A stretch of DNA of 64,000 nucleotides from Bizionia sp. M204 (lineage in GTDB: Bacteria > Bacteroidota > Bacteroidia > Flavobacteriales > Flavobacteriaceae): contig NZ_CP046242.1 of the NCBI RefSeq assembly GCF_023205095.1, forward strand, positions 1,167,001 through 1,231,000. Reading direction: 5' to 3'. The first letter of the stretch is position 1. Each line of letters starts with the position of its first letter. Below, piece by piece: positions 9,583 through 17,713 of this stretch. The notes below the pieces were generated by a model. The model was given only the letters and a program-made list of their open reading frames with translations. It made no database searches and was not told the DNA's origin. Position numbers and translations under genes: made by a program.

Positions 9583-9657
9583 ACTAGCTATTAACCCAAT
9601 CTATTACCTACTATGTTTCTTAAATGTACTACCTATCTGTACCACAGTTTTGTTTTA

Positions 9658-9855
9658 ATGGAACAAATTAGCATTGTAAAAATACTTGCTATTACTGTTG
9701 TATTCTTTTTAATCCTACTCATATTAGGTGTTAGAAAATCAATAATTTTAAAAAAAGAAAATGAGCGTTTAAGCAAATCTTCACCATCTATAGATGAAGA
9801 TATTAATAAACCTTATAAGGATTTTACCGAAGGACACATGTATAATAACCATTAA
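9658..9855 (+). CDS. Small single-pass membrane protein
   Basis: The protein has 65 residues from the ATG at 9658, or 80 from an in-frame ATG at 9613. One hydrophobic helix (ILAITVVFFLILLILGV) near the N-terminus is followed by a charged cytoplasmic tail. The shorter start puts the helix at the usual distance from the N-terminus and is preferred, but the promoter at 9553-9582 permits either. I recognise no family. It is followed after 9 bases by another small open frame, and the pair lies between a strong promoter and a strong terminator. Confidence 0.6.
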   Translation: MEQISIVKILAITVVFFLILLILGVRKSIILKKENERLSKSSPSIDEDINKPYKDFTEGHMYNNH

Positions 9856-9864
9856 GTTACAGTA

Positions 9865-10026
9865 ATGGAAATACTTATTTACATGGTCATTTTTAATTTT
9901 TTAGTTTTAAGGATTGCTTTTAAAACGAAAATTGGGTTATATACTATTTCTCCAGAAAAGCGATGGAAAAAAGCCAATGATAAATTTGAAAAAAATTTAA
10001 GCGCCTTAAAAGAAAATAGAAGTTGA
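9865..10026 (+). CDS. Very small hypothetical protein (53 residues)
   Basis: An ATG at 9865 opens 53 codons to a TGA at 10024-10026. The product has a hydrophobic N-terminal half (MEILIYMVIFNFLVLRIAF) and a lysine-rich C-terminal half, so it is a plausible small membrane-associated peptide. It lies 9 bases downstream of the preceding small membrane gene and about 50 bases before a terminator, which supports a two-gene transcript. No family is recognised. Confidence 0.5.
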   Translation: MEILIYMVIFNFLVLRIAFKTKIGLYTISPEKRWKKANDKFEKNLSALKENRS

Positions 10027-10078
10027 TAATTTCAAAATGGATTCCGGGCATTTGTATGAATCCGAATAACAAATACTA

Positions 10079-10111
10079 AAAAAAAGCCTCGTAATTACGA
10101 GGCTTTTTTTT
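10079..10111. terminator. Bidirectional terminator
   Basis: A perfect 28-base palindrome at 10081-10108 (arm AAAAAGCCTCGTAA) has an A-run on one side and a T-run on the other. It lies between the small-protein genes and the end of ettA. Confidence 0.9.
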
Positions 10112-10117
10112 AAACAA

Positions 10118-11809
10118 TTAGCGAACTAATTTTTTATACTTAATACGTTTTGGCATCATATCGCCACCCAAGCGTTTTTTCTTATTTTCTTCGTAATCGC
10201 TAAAACTACCTTCAAAAAAGTAGACTTCACTATTGCCTTCAAACGCTAAAATGTGCGTACAAATTCTATCTAAAAACCAACGGTCGTGACTAATTACGAC
10301 GGCACAACCTGCAAAGTTTTCTAAACCTTCTTCTAATGCACGTAATGTATTTACGTCCAAGTCGTTTGTAGGCTCATCCAATAATAAAACGTTACCTTCT
10401 TCTTTTAATGTCATGGCTAAATGCAAACGGTTACGTTCACCACCAGATAATAATTTTACTTTTTTATTTTGTTCACCACCTGAAAAATTAAAACGACTCA
10501 AATAGGCTCTAGAGTTAACTTCTTTTCCTCCCATCATTATTAAATCCTGTTCATCACTAAAATTCTGCCAAATGGTTTTTTCTGGGTCTATATTAGAATG
10601 ACTTTGATCCACGTAAGCAATTTTTGCTGTTTCACCCACTACAAATTCGCCTTTATCAGGTTCAATTTCACCCATAATCATTTTAAAAATCGTGGTTTTA
10701 CCTGCACCATTTGGACCAATAATTCCAACGATTCCTGCTTGTGGTAAATTGAAATTTAAATCTTCGTATAATAATTTATCATCATAACCCTTACTCACGC
10801 CTTTAGCTTCAATAACATTGGTTCCTAAACGTGGACCATTAGGAATGTAAATTTCTAATTTCTCATCCAATTGTTTTTGGTCCTGACTCATTAATTTATC
10901 GTAGTTATTTAAACGCGCTTTTTGTTTGGTTTGACGACCTTTAGCGCCTTGACGTACCCATTCTAGCTCACGTTCCAACGTTTTCTGACGTTTAGAAGCT
11001 ACTTTACTTTCTTGAGCCATTCGTTTTGATTTCTGGTCTAACCACGATGAATAATTTCCTTTCCATGGAATACCTTCCCCTCTATCTAATTCCAAAATCC
11101 ATCCAGCTACATTATCCAAAAAGTATCTATCGTGCGTAACGGCAATTACAGTTCCTTTATATTGCGCTAAATGATGCTCTAACCAATGTACAGACTCTGC
11201 ATCCAAGTGGTTGGTTGGCTCATCTAATAATAATACGTCAGGTTCTTGCAATAATAAGCGACATAAGGCTACACGACGGCGCTCACCTCCTGAAAGAATG
11301 CCAATCTTTTTATCGCCATCTGGCGTTCGCAACGCATCCATGGCTATTTCTAATTTAGTGTCTAATTCCCAAGCATCTGATGCATCAATTTGATCTTGAA
11401 GAATAGCCTGACGATTCATTAGCTTTTCCATTTTATCGGCATCTGAATATACTTCCTCCAGACCAAACATATCATTAATTTTATTATACTCGTCCAAAAT
11501 AGCTACAGTTTCGGCTGCGCCTTCACGAACAACTTCCATAACCGTTTTCTCATCATCCAATTGAGGTTCTTGCTCTAAATAGCCCACTGAATAATCTTGA
11601 AGAAAGGTAACATCACCTTGGTAGTTTTTATCTTGACCTGCAATAATTTTTAATAAGGTGGATTTTCCAGATCCATTAAGACCTAGAATTCCAATTTTTG
11701 CGCCATAAAAAAAACTTAAATAAATGTTTTTTAACACAGGTGTGTTGGCACCTGGAAATGTCTTGGTTAAACCAGACATGGAAAAGATTACTTTTTTATC
11801 GTCACTCAT
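10118..11809 (-). CDS. ettA: Energy-dependent translational throttle protein EttA (ABC-F ATPase)
   Basis: EttA is a ribosome-associated ABC-F ATPase that gates the first elongation steps according to the ATP/ADP ratio. The 563-residue protein has two ABC domains and no membrane segment. Domain 1 has Walker A GLNGSGKS (residues 43-50), signature LSGGE and Walker B DEPTNHLD. Domain 2 has GPNGAGKT, LSGGERNR and DEPTNDLD. The basic linker between the domains (KRMAQESKVASKRQKTLERE) matches the ribosome-contacting P-site tRNA interaction region. Its length is close to that of E. coli EttA. A resistance-type ABC-F is possible but less likely given the conserved length and motifs. Confidence 0.93.
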   Translation of the reverse strand: MSDDKKVIFSMSGLTKTFPGANTPVLKNIYLSFFYGAKIGILGLNGSGKSTLLKIIAGQDKNYQGDVTFLQDYSVGYLEQEPQLDDEKTVMEVVREGAAETVAILDEYNKINDMFGLEEVYSDADKMEKLMNRQAILQDQIDASDAWELDTKLEIAMDALRTPDGDKKIGILSGGERRRVALCRLLLQEPDVLLLDEPTNHLDAESVHWLEHHLAQYKGTVIAVTHDRYFLDNVAGWILELDRGEGIPWKGNYSSWLDQKSKRMAQESKVASKRQKTLERELEWVRQGAKGRQTKQKARLNNYDKLMSQDQKQLDEKLEIYIPNGPRLGTNVIEAKGVSKGYDDKLLYEDLNFNLPQAGIVGIIGPNGAGKTTIFKMIMGEIEPDKGEFVVGETAKIAYVDQSHSNIDPEKTIWQNFSDEQDLIMMGGKEVNSRAYLSRFNFSGGEQNKKVKLLSGGERNRLHLAMTLKEEGNVLLLDEPTNDLDVNTLRALEEGLENFAGCAVVISHDRWFLDRICTHILAFEGNSEVYFFEGSFSDYEENKKKRLGGDMMPKRIKYKKLVR

Positions 11810-11886
11810 AATATTGTTCTGTTATTGAGTTATGTTTTTATAATGTTATAATTTAAATAGGACTCTATAAGGAGCTTGAATACAGA

Positions 11887-12069
11887 CTAAACGCGCCCTT
11901 TCAAAGCATTGAAAACCCATGCGATTGCGAAAAAACCGATTCCAACAGCTGCAAATCCCCAACCTGCTACATCATCATATCTAAATGCACCAAGTGCTAT
12001 TAATGCCAATCCTACGAAAATCATAATGGCAGTCGCCCAAGCTAAAACCGTATTTTTATTCATTGCCAT
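11887..12069 (-). CDS. Small two-helix membrane protein (CAL67264 family)
   Basis: The protein has 60 residues and two hydrophobic helices (about 9-28 and 34-54) joined by FRYDDVAGWG. It resembles the small conserved Bacteroidota family known as CAL67264 membrane proteins. The function is unknown. Translation may start at 12069 or two codons later at 12063. It lies 77 bases upstream of ettA on the same strand, so the two could be co-transcribed. A terminator separates it from pirin. Confidence 0.8.
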   Translation of the reverse strand: MAMNKNTVLAWATAIMIFVGLALIALGAFRYDDVAGWGFAAVGIGFFAIAWVFNALKGRV

Positions 12070-12124
12070 AATTTGTTATTTTATTTAAAAGTTAGCAAAT
12101 ACAAATATCGTGATTTTTAACAGA

Positions 12125-12148
12125 AAAAGCAGCCTTTAAGCTGCTTTT
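12125..12148 (-). terminator. Terminator after pirin
   Basis: A 9-bp stem (AAAAGCAGC / GCTGCTTTT) at 12125-12133 and 12140-12148 follows the pirin stop codon on the minus strand and ends in a T-run. Confidence 0.75.
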
Positions 12149-12173
12149 TAATTCTATTATTTCATGAAAATTA

Positions 12174-12890
12174 TCATATTGGAACCTCGATAAATAGTAA
12201 TCCCGAATCTTTATTTGCTTGAATCAAAAACGTATCCGTTTCTGAAATACCCAAAGCATCTCTAGTTTCCAATGTTTCTTTTTCTATGGTTACATTTCCA
12301 AAAATATTCATGATATACACCCCATGATTTTTACTTTTTAGTTGATATTCAAATGTTTTGCCTCCATCTAAATCCATTCTTGAAATAATGGCATCTTGAT
12401 GAATTTTTAAACTACCTTCATGATTAGCATCAACCGATGTTACTAATGTTTGTAGCGCATTTTTCCTATCTAATTCATTAAACGCCTTTTGTCCATAACG
12501 TGGTTCTACATTTTGCTTGTTGGGAATTACCCATATTTGAAACAAACTTAAATGTTCATCTTTGGACCCATTTATTTCAGAATGATGCACGCCAGTTCCA
12601 GCACTCATTACTTGAACTTCGCCAGGCAAAACCGATTGCCAGTCTTCCTTCATGTTGTCCCGATGTTTTAAAACACCACTTAAAGGAATGGTAATAATTT
12701 CCATGTTTTCATGTGGATGTGTTCCAAATCCCATTTTAGGCGCAATAACGTCATCATTTAAAACACGTAAAGCGCCATATTGCATGTTATCTTTATTATA
12801 ATAGTTAGCAAAACTAAAAGAGTGATTTGCTTGCAACCAACCATGATTGGCAAACCCTCTGTTTTCGGCTTTATGTAGAAGTGTTTTCAT
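12174..12890 (-). CDS. Pirin family protein
   Basis: This is a bicupin metalloprotein of the pirin/quercetinase family. From the ATG at 12890 it has 238 residues. The N-terminal cupin holds the metal ligands in THPHEN (His58, His60) and VHHSE (His103, Glu105), the set used by human pirin and E. coli YhhW. A GTG four codons upstream is the longest frame, but MKTLLHKAENRG is the normal family start. Some homologues cleave quercetin and others act as redox sensors or regulators, so the role here is not fixed. It ends the redox operon that begins at 14622. Confidence 0.88.
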   Translation of the reverse strand: MKTLLHKAENRGFANHGWLQANHSFSFANYYNKDNMQYGALRVLNDDVIAPKMGFGTHPHENMEIITIPLSGVLKHRDNMKEDWQSVLPGEVQVMSAGTGVHHSEINGSKDEHLSLFQIWVIPNKQNVEPRYGQKAFNELDRKNALQTLVTSVDANHEGSLKIHQDAIISRMDLDGGKTFEYQLKSKNHGVYIMNIFGNVTIEKETLETRDALGISETDTFLIQANKDSGLLFIEVPI

Positions 12891-12974
12891 TTTAGTGCCC
12901 ACGAAAGTGAGTGGTTTTAATTTTTTAATCCAACCAAAGGAGGGACATTATTAAATATTAAATTGAAAAATATG

Positions 12975-13412
12975 CTATCGTAATTTATCTAGTAAATCAC
13001 TTAAATGTCCCGCTTCATCCTCTGTAAGATTTTCTAAAAAATCCAGATTCAAATCGGCAGAAATTTCTTGAATGAGTGCCAATCCTTCTTTTGTAATATG
13101 AATATAAACTACTCGTCTATCATAATCACATGGCATACGCTCTATCAGGTGTTTTGCCGATAGTTTATCCATAAGTCGTGTAGCATTTGGTGCGCGTTCA
13201 ATCATCCGATCCTTAACAGTTTGCGCCTTTAAAGGTTCTCCTGCACCTTTTAAAATTCGTAATATATTATACTGCTGTGGTGAAATACCGAAAGGCTTAA
13301 AAAAAGCATTCTGTTTATTGGTAATCCAACCGGCTGTAAACAGGATATTTATTAAAGCTTTGACTTTATTATTTTCAAAACGTGAATTGACATCATCAGC
13401 TATATTTCCCAT
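12975..13412 (-). CDS. MarR family transcriptional regulator
   Basis: This 145-residue winged-helix regulator has a dimerisation helix near the N-terminus, the recognition region QQYNILRILKGAGEPL through RLMDKLSAKHLIER, and the wing DYDRRVVYIHIT (about residues 95-115). One cysteine lies in the wing (MPCDYD), so an OhrR-type N-terminal redox cysteine is absent. It is the fourth gene in a minus-strand operon of redox genes. A perfect palindrome on the operon promoter (14668-14685) is its likely autoregulatory operator. Confidence 0.9.
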   Translation of the reverse strand: MGNIADDVNSRFENNKVKALINILFTAGWITNKQNAFFKPFGISPQQYNILRILKGAGEPLKAQTVKDRMIERAPNATRLMDKLSAKHLIERMPCDYDRRVVYIHITKEGLALIQEISADLNLDFLENLTEDEAGHLSDLLDKLR

Positions 13413-13429
13413 TATCTCAAATTTAAAAT

Positions 13430-13726
13430 CTATGAATTTTTATCATAAATAATATCTCTATAATCTTCTTGTTTCTTTTTAAAAACGTGTTGCGCATAGG
13501 AACAACTAGCTACCGCTTTTAAATTATTTTCACGCATGAATGCAACAGCGGCATCAATAAGTTTATAACCAACACCTTGACCGCTTAACGAGGCATCTAC
13601 TTCAGTATGATTGATATCAATAACATCATCAGACTGAAATCTATATGTCATTTCGGCTTTTTGCTCGCCATCTATTTCAATATAAAATTTGCCGCTTTTA
13701 TCTTGTTTTTTATGTTTAACTTCCAT
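13430..13726 (-). CDS. Small GNAT-like (YjdJ/COG2388-type) acetyltransferase
   Basis: The product is a compact single-domain acetyltransferase-like protein of 98 residues. The central SLSGQGVGYKLIDAAVAFMRE is the shortened acetyl-CoA-binding loop of this group, followed by the conserved C-SYA segment (ASCSYAQHVFKK). The start at 13726 overlaps the preceding gene by 11 bases in the pattern ATGGAAGTTAA. The longer upstream frame is not needed. It lies in the DoxX-oxidoreductase-MarR-pirin operon. The substrate is unknown. Confidence 0.85.
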   Translation of the reverse strand: MEVKHKKQDKSGKFYIEIDGEQKAEMTYRFQSDDVIDINHTEVDASLSGQGVGYKLIDAAVAFMRENNLKAVASCSYAQHVFKKKQEDYRDIIYDKNS

Positions 13727-14264
13727 GATTAATCTCGTTTTTAAATAATTCAACTTTATTTTTTAATTCCAAGTTTAGGGCTTCTTCAATTAGTTTTCCG
13801 CCTTGAAAATTGGTTCCAAACATGGGTAAAGAAAATTCTGCTATAATGTGCGCTTCATGTCTTGGAAAACGATCTTTAGCAATGGCTAAAACAGATGCAC
13901 CTCCTCTACCGCCTGGTGATGCTGCCATTAAAAACATAGGCTTATTAGCAAATGTTTTTGGATTAATTCGTGACATCCAATCGAAAGCATTTTTAAATAC
14001 CGTACTGTAAGCCCCATTATGTTCTGCTAATGATATTAATAAACCATCGGAATTTTGGATGTGATTGAATAAATTTTTAGCTGAATCCGGATGACCATCT
14101 CGAGCTTCCAAATCAACACCAAAAAGCGGCATTTCAAAATCGTTTAAATCTAAAACAGTTACTTCAAAATTGGCGTCTTCTATTAAACCCGCTGTGTATT
14201 CCACTAACTGTTTGTTAATGGATTTCTTACTGTTACTTCCGGCAAATGCAATAATTTTTTTCAT
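13716..14264 (-). CDS. NAD(P)H-dependent FMN reductase / oxidoreductase
   Basis: This 182-residue flavodoxin-like protein of the NADPH-dependent FMN reductase family begins with the phosphate-binding loop FAGSNSKKSINKQL. It contains SLAEHNGAYSTVFKNAFDW, which builds the flavin site, and AASPGGRGG near residue 115. It likely reduces quinones, azo compounds or free flavin with NAD(P)H. It is one base downstream of the DoxX gene and overlaps the next, so it is translationally coupled. The MarR operon context suggests a role in electrophile or quinone stress. Confidence 0.9.
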   Translation of the reverse strand: MKKIIAFAGSNSKKSINKQLVEYTAGLIEDANFEVTVLDLNDFEMPLFGVDLEARDGHPDSAKNLFNHIQNSDGLLISLAEHNGAYSTVFKNAFDWMSRINPKTFANKPMFLMAASPGGRGGASVLAIAKDRFPRHEAHIIAEFSLPMFGTNFQGGKLIEEALNLELKNKVELFKNEINHGS

Positions 14265-14265
14265 G

Positions 14266-14622
14266 TTAATTTTGTAGTCTTTTGTTAAATATATACGACA
14301 CCACCAATAGAATAATTGCTAGTACGGCCGCTAATTGTTCGCCGTCACCTATCATGTAATGCGCAAAAAACGCCAAAATAAATGCATAAAAGTAACCTGC
14401 ATACGCCCATTCTTTTATGGTTGTTAAACTTGGTGTCCATAATGCAATTAATCCCAGCAACTTAATTACCGCATACGGATAAATTAAATAGGTTGGATAT
14501 CCAAAATTGGTAAACAAAGTAGCTACATCATCATACATAAAAAAATACATGCCTGCAGAATACAATAATAAAATAGACAGTAGTCCAGTAGCAACGTAAT
14601 AAATAATTTTATCCTTTTTCAT
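14266..14622 (-). CDS. DoxX-like membrane protein
   Basis: The protein has 118 residues from the ATG at 14622 and four hydrophobic helices. It includes YPYAVIKLLGLIALWTP and AYAGYFYAFILAFFAH, which match the DoxX-like family. A TTG further upstream (14647-14649) would fall inside the promoter element, so the ATG is preferred. As the first gene of the five-gene redox operon it sits directly behind the palindrome-bearing promoter. DoxX proteins elsewhere accompany thiol or quinone redox enzymes in the membrane. Confidence 0.85.
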   Translation of the reverse strand: MKKDKIIYYVATGLLSILLLYSAGMYFFMYDDVATLFTNFGYPTYLIYPYAVIKLLGLIALWTPSLTTIKEWAYAGYFYAFILAFFAHYMIGDGEQLAAVLAIILLVVSYIFNKRLQN

Positions 14623-14646
14623 TTTAATGGTTTTAATATTAGACAG

Positions 14647-14685
14647 CAAATATACGAAACTATAAATTAGTTTCCAAGGAAACTA
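14647..14685 (-). promoter_or_regulatory. Promoter with overlapping MarR-type operator
   Basis: On the minus strand a TTG (14677-14675) and TATATTTG (14654-14647) are separated by 20 bases, a full flavobacterial promoter. An 18-base palindrome at 14668-14685 (TAGTTTCC-AA-GGAAACTA) covers the -33 TTG. A further half-site GAAACTA lies at 14656-14662. The placement is ideal for repression by the MarR protein encoded in the same operon, which is inference. Confidence 0.75.
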
Positions 14686-14767
14686 TTTCCATGTAATGTT
14701 ATTTAACAAAATAATCACTTTCAAACCTAAATCTACTTTCGTAAATTCGTAGCAAAGAAAAAATTCT

Positions 14768-16396
14768 ATGGATATCAACTTCAATAAAAACGAAGATCAT
14801 AATAAATTGCTTGTTTCCGAACTAAAAAAACGTCTCACCTATGTAAAACTTGGTGGTGGAAAAAAAAGCATAGAAAAGCAACATGCTAAAGGCAAATTAA
14901 CAGCAAGAGAGCGCATTGATTATTTATTAGACGCTAAAAAACCAGCCATTGAAATTGCTGCTTTCGCGGGAGACGATATGTATGAAGAGCACGGAGGATG
15001 TCCATCCGCTGGGGTGGTTGTAAAAATGGGTTATGTAAAAGGTAAACAATGTTTGGTTGTTGCTAATGATGCCACGGTTAAAGCTGGAGCTTGGTTTCCA
15101 ATAACGGCTAAAAAGAATTTACGCGCTCAAGAAATTGCTATAGAAAACAGATTACCTATTATATATTTAGTGGATTCAGCTGGTGTTTACCTGCCATTAC
15201 AAGATGAAATATTCCCTGACAAGGAACACTTTGGTCGTATTTTTAGAAACAACGCTATAATGAGTAGCATGGGAATTACACAAATTGCTGCGGTTATGGG
15301 AAGTTGTGTTGCTGGTGGTGCCTATTTACCGATTATGAGCGATGAAGCCTTGATAGTAGATAAAACCGGAAGCATCTTTTTAGCTGGTAGTTATTTAGTG
15401 AAAGCCGCAATAGGAGAAACTATAGATAACGAAACACTTGGTGGCGCAACAACACACTGCGAAATTTCTGGTGTAACGGATTATAAAGCAAAAGATGACA
15501 AAGATGCTTTAGATAAAATTAAAAACATTGTTGATAAAATTGGCGATTATGATAAAGCAGGATTTAATCGTGCTGATGCTAAAAAACCGAAAGAAAACCA
15601 AGAAGATATTTACGGAATTATTCCAAAATCGCGTGCTGATCAATATGATATGTACGAAATTATCAAGCGTTTGGTTGATAATAGTGAATTTGAAGAATAC
15701 AAAGCCGGATACGGCCAAACCATTATTACCTGTTACGCACGTATTGACGGCTGGGCTGTTGGTATTGTTGCCAACCAACGTAAACTGGTGAAAACTGCCA
15801 AGGGCGAAATGCAGTTTGGTGGTGTAATTTATAATGATTCGGCTGATAAGTCTACCCGTTTTATTGCTAATTGTAATCAGAAGAAAATTCCTTTAATATT
15901 TTTACAGGATGTTACTGGTTTTATGGTTGGTAGTAAGAGTGAACATGGTGGGATTATAAAAGATGGTGCAAAAATGGTAAATGCTGTTAGTAATAGTGTG
16001 GTTCCCAAATTCACCATTATTTTAGGAAACAGTTATGGTGCTGGTAATTATGCCATGTGTGGAAAAGCGTATGACCCACGTTTAATTGTGGCTTGGCCAA
16101 GTGCTGAACTTGCCGTAATGAGTGGAAATAGTGCTGCTAAAGTCTTATTACAAATAGAAAAAGCATCGCTTAAAAAGAAAGGTGAAGAAATAACGCAAGA
16201 TAAAGAAGATGAACTCTTCAAAAAAATTAAAGACCGTTACGACAAACAAGTATCTCCTTATTATGCAGCGTCGCGCATTTGGACAGACGCCATTATAGAT
16301 CCTTTAGATACCCGAAAATGGATTAGTATGGGAATAGAAGCGGCAAACCATGCGCCTATTGAAAAGCCATTTAACATGGGGGTATTACAAGTATAA
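14768..16396 (+). CDS. Acyl-CoA carboxylase beta subunit (methylcrotonyl-CoA carboxylase-like)
   Basis: The 542-residue carboxyltransferase subunit moves a carboxyl group from carboxybiotin to an acyl-CoA. Both crotonase-like halves are present. The first has GARERID-type ARERIDYLLD and the oxyanion segment GSCVAGGAYLPIMSDE. The second has FLQDVTGFMVG, GNSYGAGNYAMCGKAYDPR and SAELAVMSG. DSAGVYLPLQDEIFPDKEH is closer to methylcrotonyl-CoA carboxylase (leucine breakdown) than to propionyl-CoA carboxylase, but the substrate is not certain. The biotin-bearing alpha subunit is not in the window. Its stop codon overlaps the following MFS start by one base. Confidence 0.9.
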   Translation: MDINFNKNEDHNKLLVSELKKRLTYVKLGGGKKSIEKQHAKGKLTARERIDYLLDAKKPAIEIAAFAGDDMYEEHGGCPSAGVVVKMGYVKGKQCLVVANDATVKAGAWFPITAKKNLRAQEIAIENRLPIIYLVDSAGVYLPLQDEIFPDKEHFGRIFRNNAIMSSMGITQIAAVMGSCVAGGAYLPIMSDEALIVDKTGSIFLAGSYLVKAAIGETIDNETLGGATTHCEISGVTDYKAKDDKDALDKIKNIVDKIGDYDKAGFNRADAKKPKENQEDIYGIIPKSRADQYDMYEIIKRLVDNSEFEEYKAGYGQTIITCYARIDGWAVGIVANQRKLVKTAKGEMQFGGVIYNDSADKSTRFIANCNQKKIPLIFLQDVTGFMVGSKSEHGGIIKDGAKMVNAVSNSVVPKFTIILGNSYGAGNYAMCGKAYDPRLIVAWPSAELAVMSGNSAAKVLLQIEKASLKKKGEEITQDKEDELFKKIKDRYDKQVSPYYAASRIWTDAIIDPLDTRKWISMGIEAANHAPIEKPFNMGVLQV

Positions 16397-17667
16397 TGTT
16401 TAAAAAACAATCAGCTTCATCAGCCTTTACTATCATCTTACTAATATTAGCTGGTGAAGCTGTTTTTGTTTTACCCTTTGTTTTAGCACGCATATTTAGA
16501 CCTACTTTTTTAGAAGTCTTCGCAATCAACAATACGCAATTGGGGAGTTGTTTTTCGGTTTACGGCATTGTGGCATTTGTTTCTTATCTTTTTGGTGGTC
16601 CATTAGCCGATAAGTTTAAACCGAATAAACTTATGGCTGTGGCCTTATTTCTCACAGCTCTTGGCGGATTTTATCTTGCTTCTTATCCGTCTCTATTTTT
16701 ACTCCATGTCCTTTACGGTTTCTGGGGATTTACTACCATATTTTTATTCTGGGCTGCCATGATTAAAGCAACTCGAATTTGGGGAGGCACCAATAATCAA
16801 GGTATTGCATTTGGTTTTTTGGATGGTGGTCGTGGTTTAACAGCTGCCCTATTTGGTACTTTAGGAGTATTGTTGTTTTCATTCTTTGTAACATCCAATA
16901 TTAATGACACAAGCTTAAGTGAAAGACAAAGTGCTTTTAGAATGGTAATAATTGCTATATCTTTAATAGTTTCAGTAATTGGAGTTTTAGTTTATTTCTT
17001 TCTTAAAAATGATACTTATTCAGAACAAAACAGCAAAATTTCCCAAAAACTAACACTTAAAAACTTTAAAGTAATTATGAAATATCCAAGTGTTTGGTTG
17101 CTCATGATAATTATTTTATGTGCTTATTTTGGATATAAAATGACAGACGTTTTTAGCCTATATGCAAAAAACGTGATGAAATACGACGATATCGATTCGG
17201 CTCAAGTTGGAACGTACCTTTTATACATGCGACCAATTATAGGTGTTACCATTGGTTTATTAGCAGATAAAACACGAGCCTCTTTTTGGATTGTTATTGG
17301 ATTTCTATTGATGCTTTGTACAAGTTTAATTTTTTCGACGACCTTCATAAATAGTAATGAAACAATCCTATTTGTTTTATCTATTATTATCATGGCCATT
17401 GGTGTATATTCCGCACGCGTATTATATTTTGCTACGTTGGAAGAAGCTAAAATACCATTGGCGCTCACTGGTACTGCTGTTGGTTTTATATCTATAATTG
17501 GCTACACACCTGATATCTTTGCTGGTCCTATAATTGGATATTTATTGGATGCATCACCTGGCGTTTTAGGACATAGACATGTTTTTATGACCATGGCTAT
17601 TTTTTCTTTTATTGGTTTATTAGCAGCTTTTGCATTCTATAAAATTTCAACAAAAAAGAACGCTTAA
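16396..17667 (+). CDS. MFS transporter
   Basis: The 423-residue protein has about twelve hydrophobic helices and the MFS loop 2-3 motif GGPLADKFKPNKLM. FGFLDGGRGLTAALFG in the middle is typical of the organic-anion/oxalate or sugar-phosphate antiporter branches. Its ATG overlaps the stop codon of the acyl-CoA carboxylase subunit (TAATG), so the two are co-translated. That suggests transport of a carboxylic or branched-chain acid, as inference. Confidence 0.88.
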   Translation: MFKKQSASSAFTIILLILAGEAVFVLPFVLARIFRPTFLEVFAINNTQLGSCFSVYGIVAFVSYLFGGPLADKFKPNKLMAVALFLTALGGFYLASYPSLFLLHVLYGFWGFTTIFLFWAAMIKATRIWGGTNNQGIAFGFLDGGRGLTAALFGTLGVLLFSFFVTSNINDTSLSERQSAFRMVIIAISLIVSVIGVLVYFFLKNDTYSEQNSKISQKLTLKNFKVIMKYPSVWLLMIIILCAYFGYKMTDVFSLYAKNVMKYDDIDSAQVGTYLLYMRPIIGVTIGLLADKTRASFWIVIGFLLMLCTSLIFSTTFINSNETILFVLSIIIMAIGVYSARVLYFATLEEAKIPLALTGTAVGFISIIGYTPDIFAGPIIGYLLDASPGVLGHRHVFMTMAIFSFIGLLAAFAFYKISTKKNA

Positions 17668-17678
17668 TTTCTTAAGCG
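17661..17678 (+). terminator. Weak hairpin at the end of the MFS gene
   Basis: CGCTTAA / TTAAGCG (17661-17667 and 17672-17678) forms a 7-bp stem that includes the stop codon. A T-rich but interrupted tract follows, so terminator function is uncertain. Confidence 0.35.
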
Positions 17679-17713
17679 CTCTTTATTTATTTTCTAATTA
17701 TACCATAAAATTA

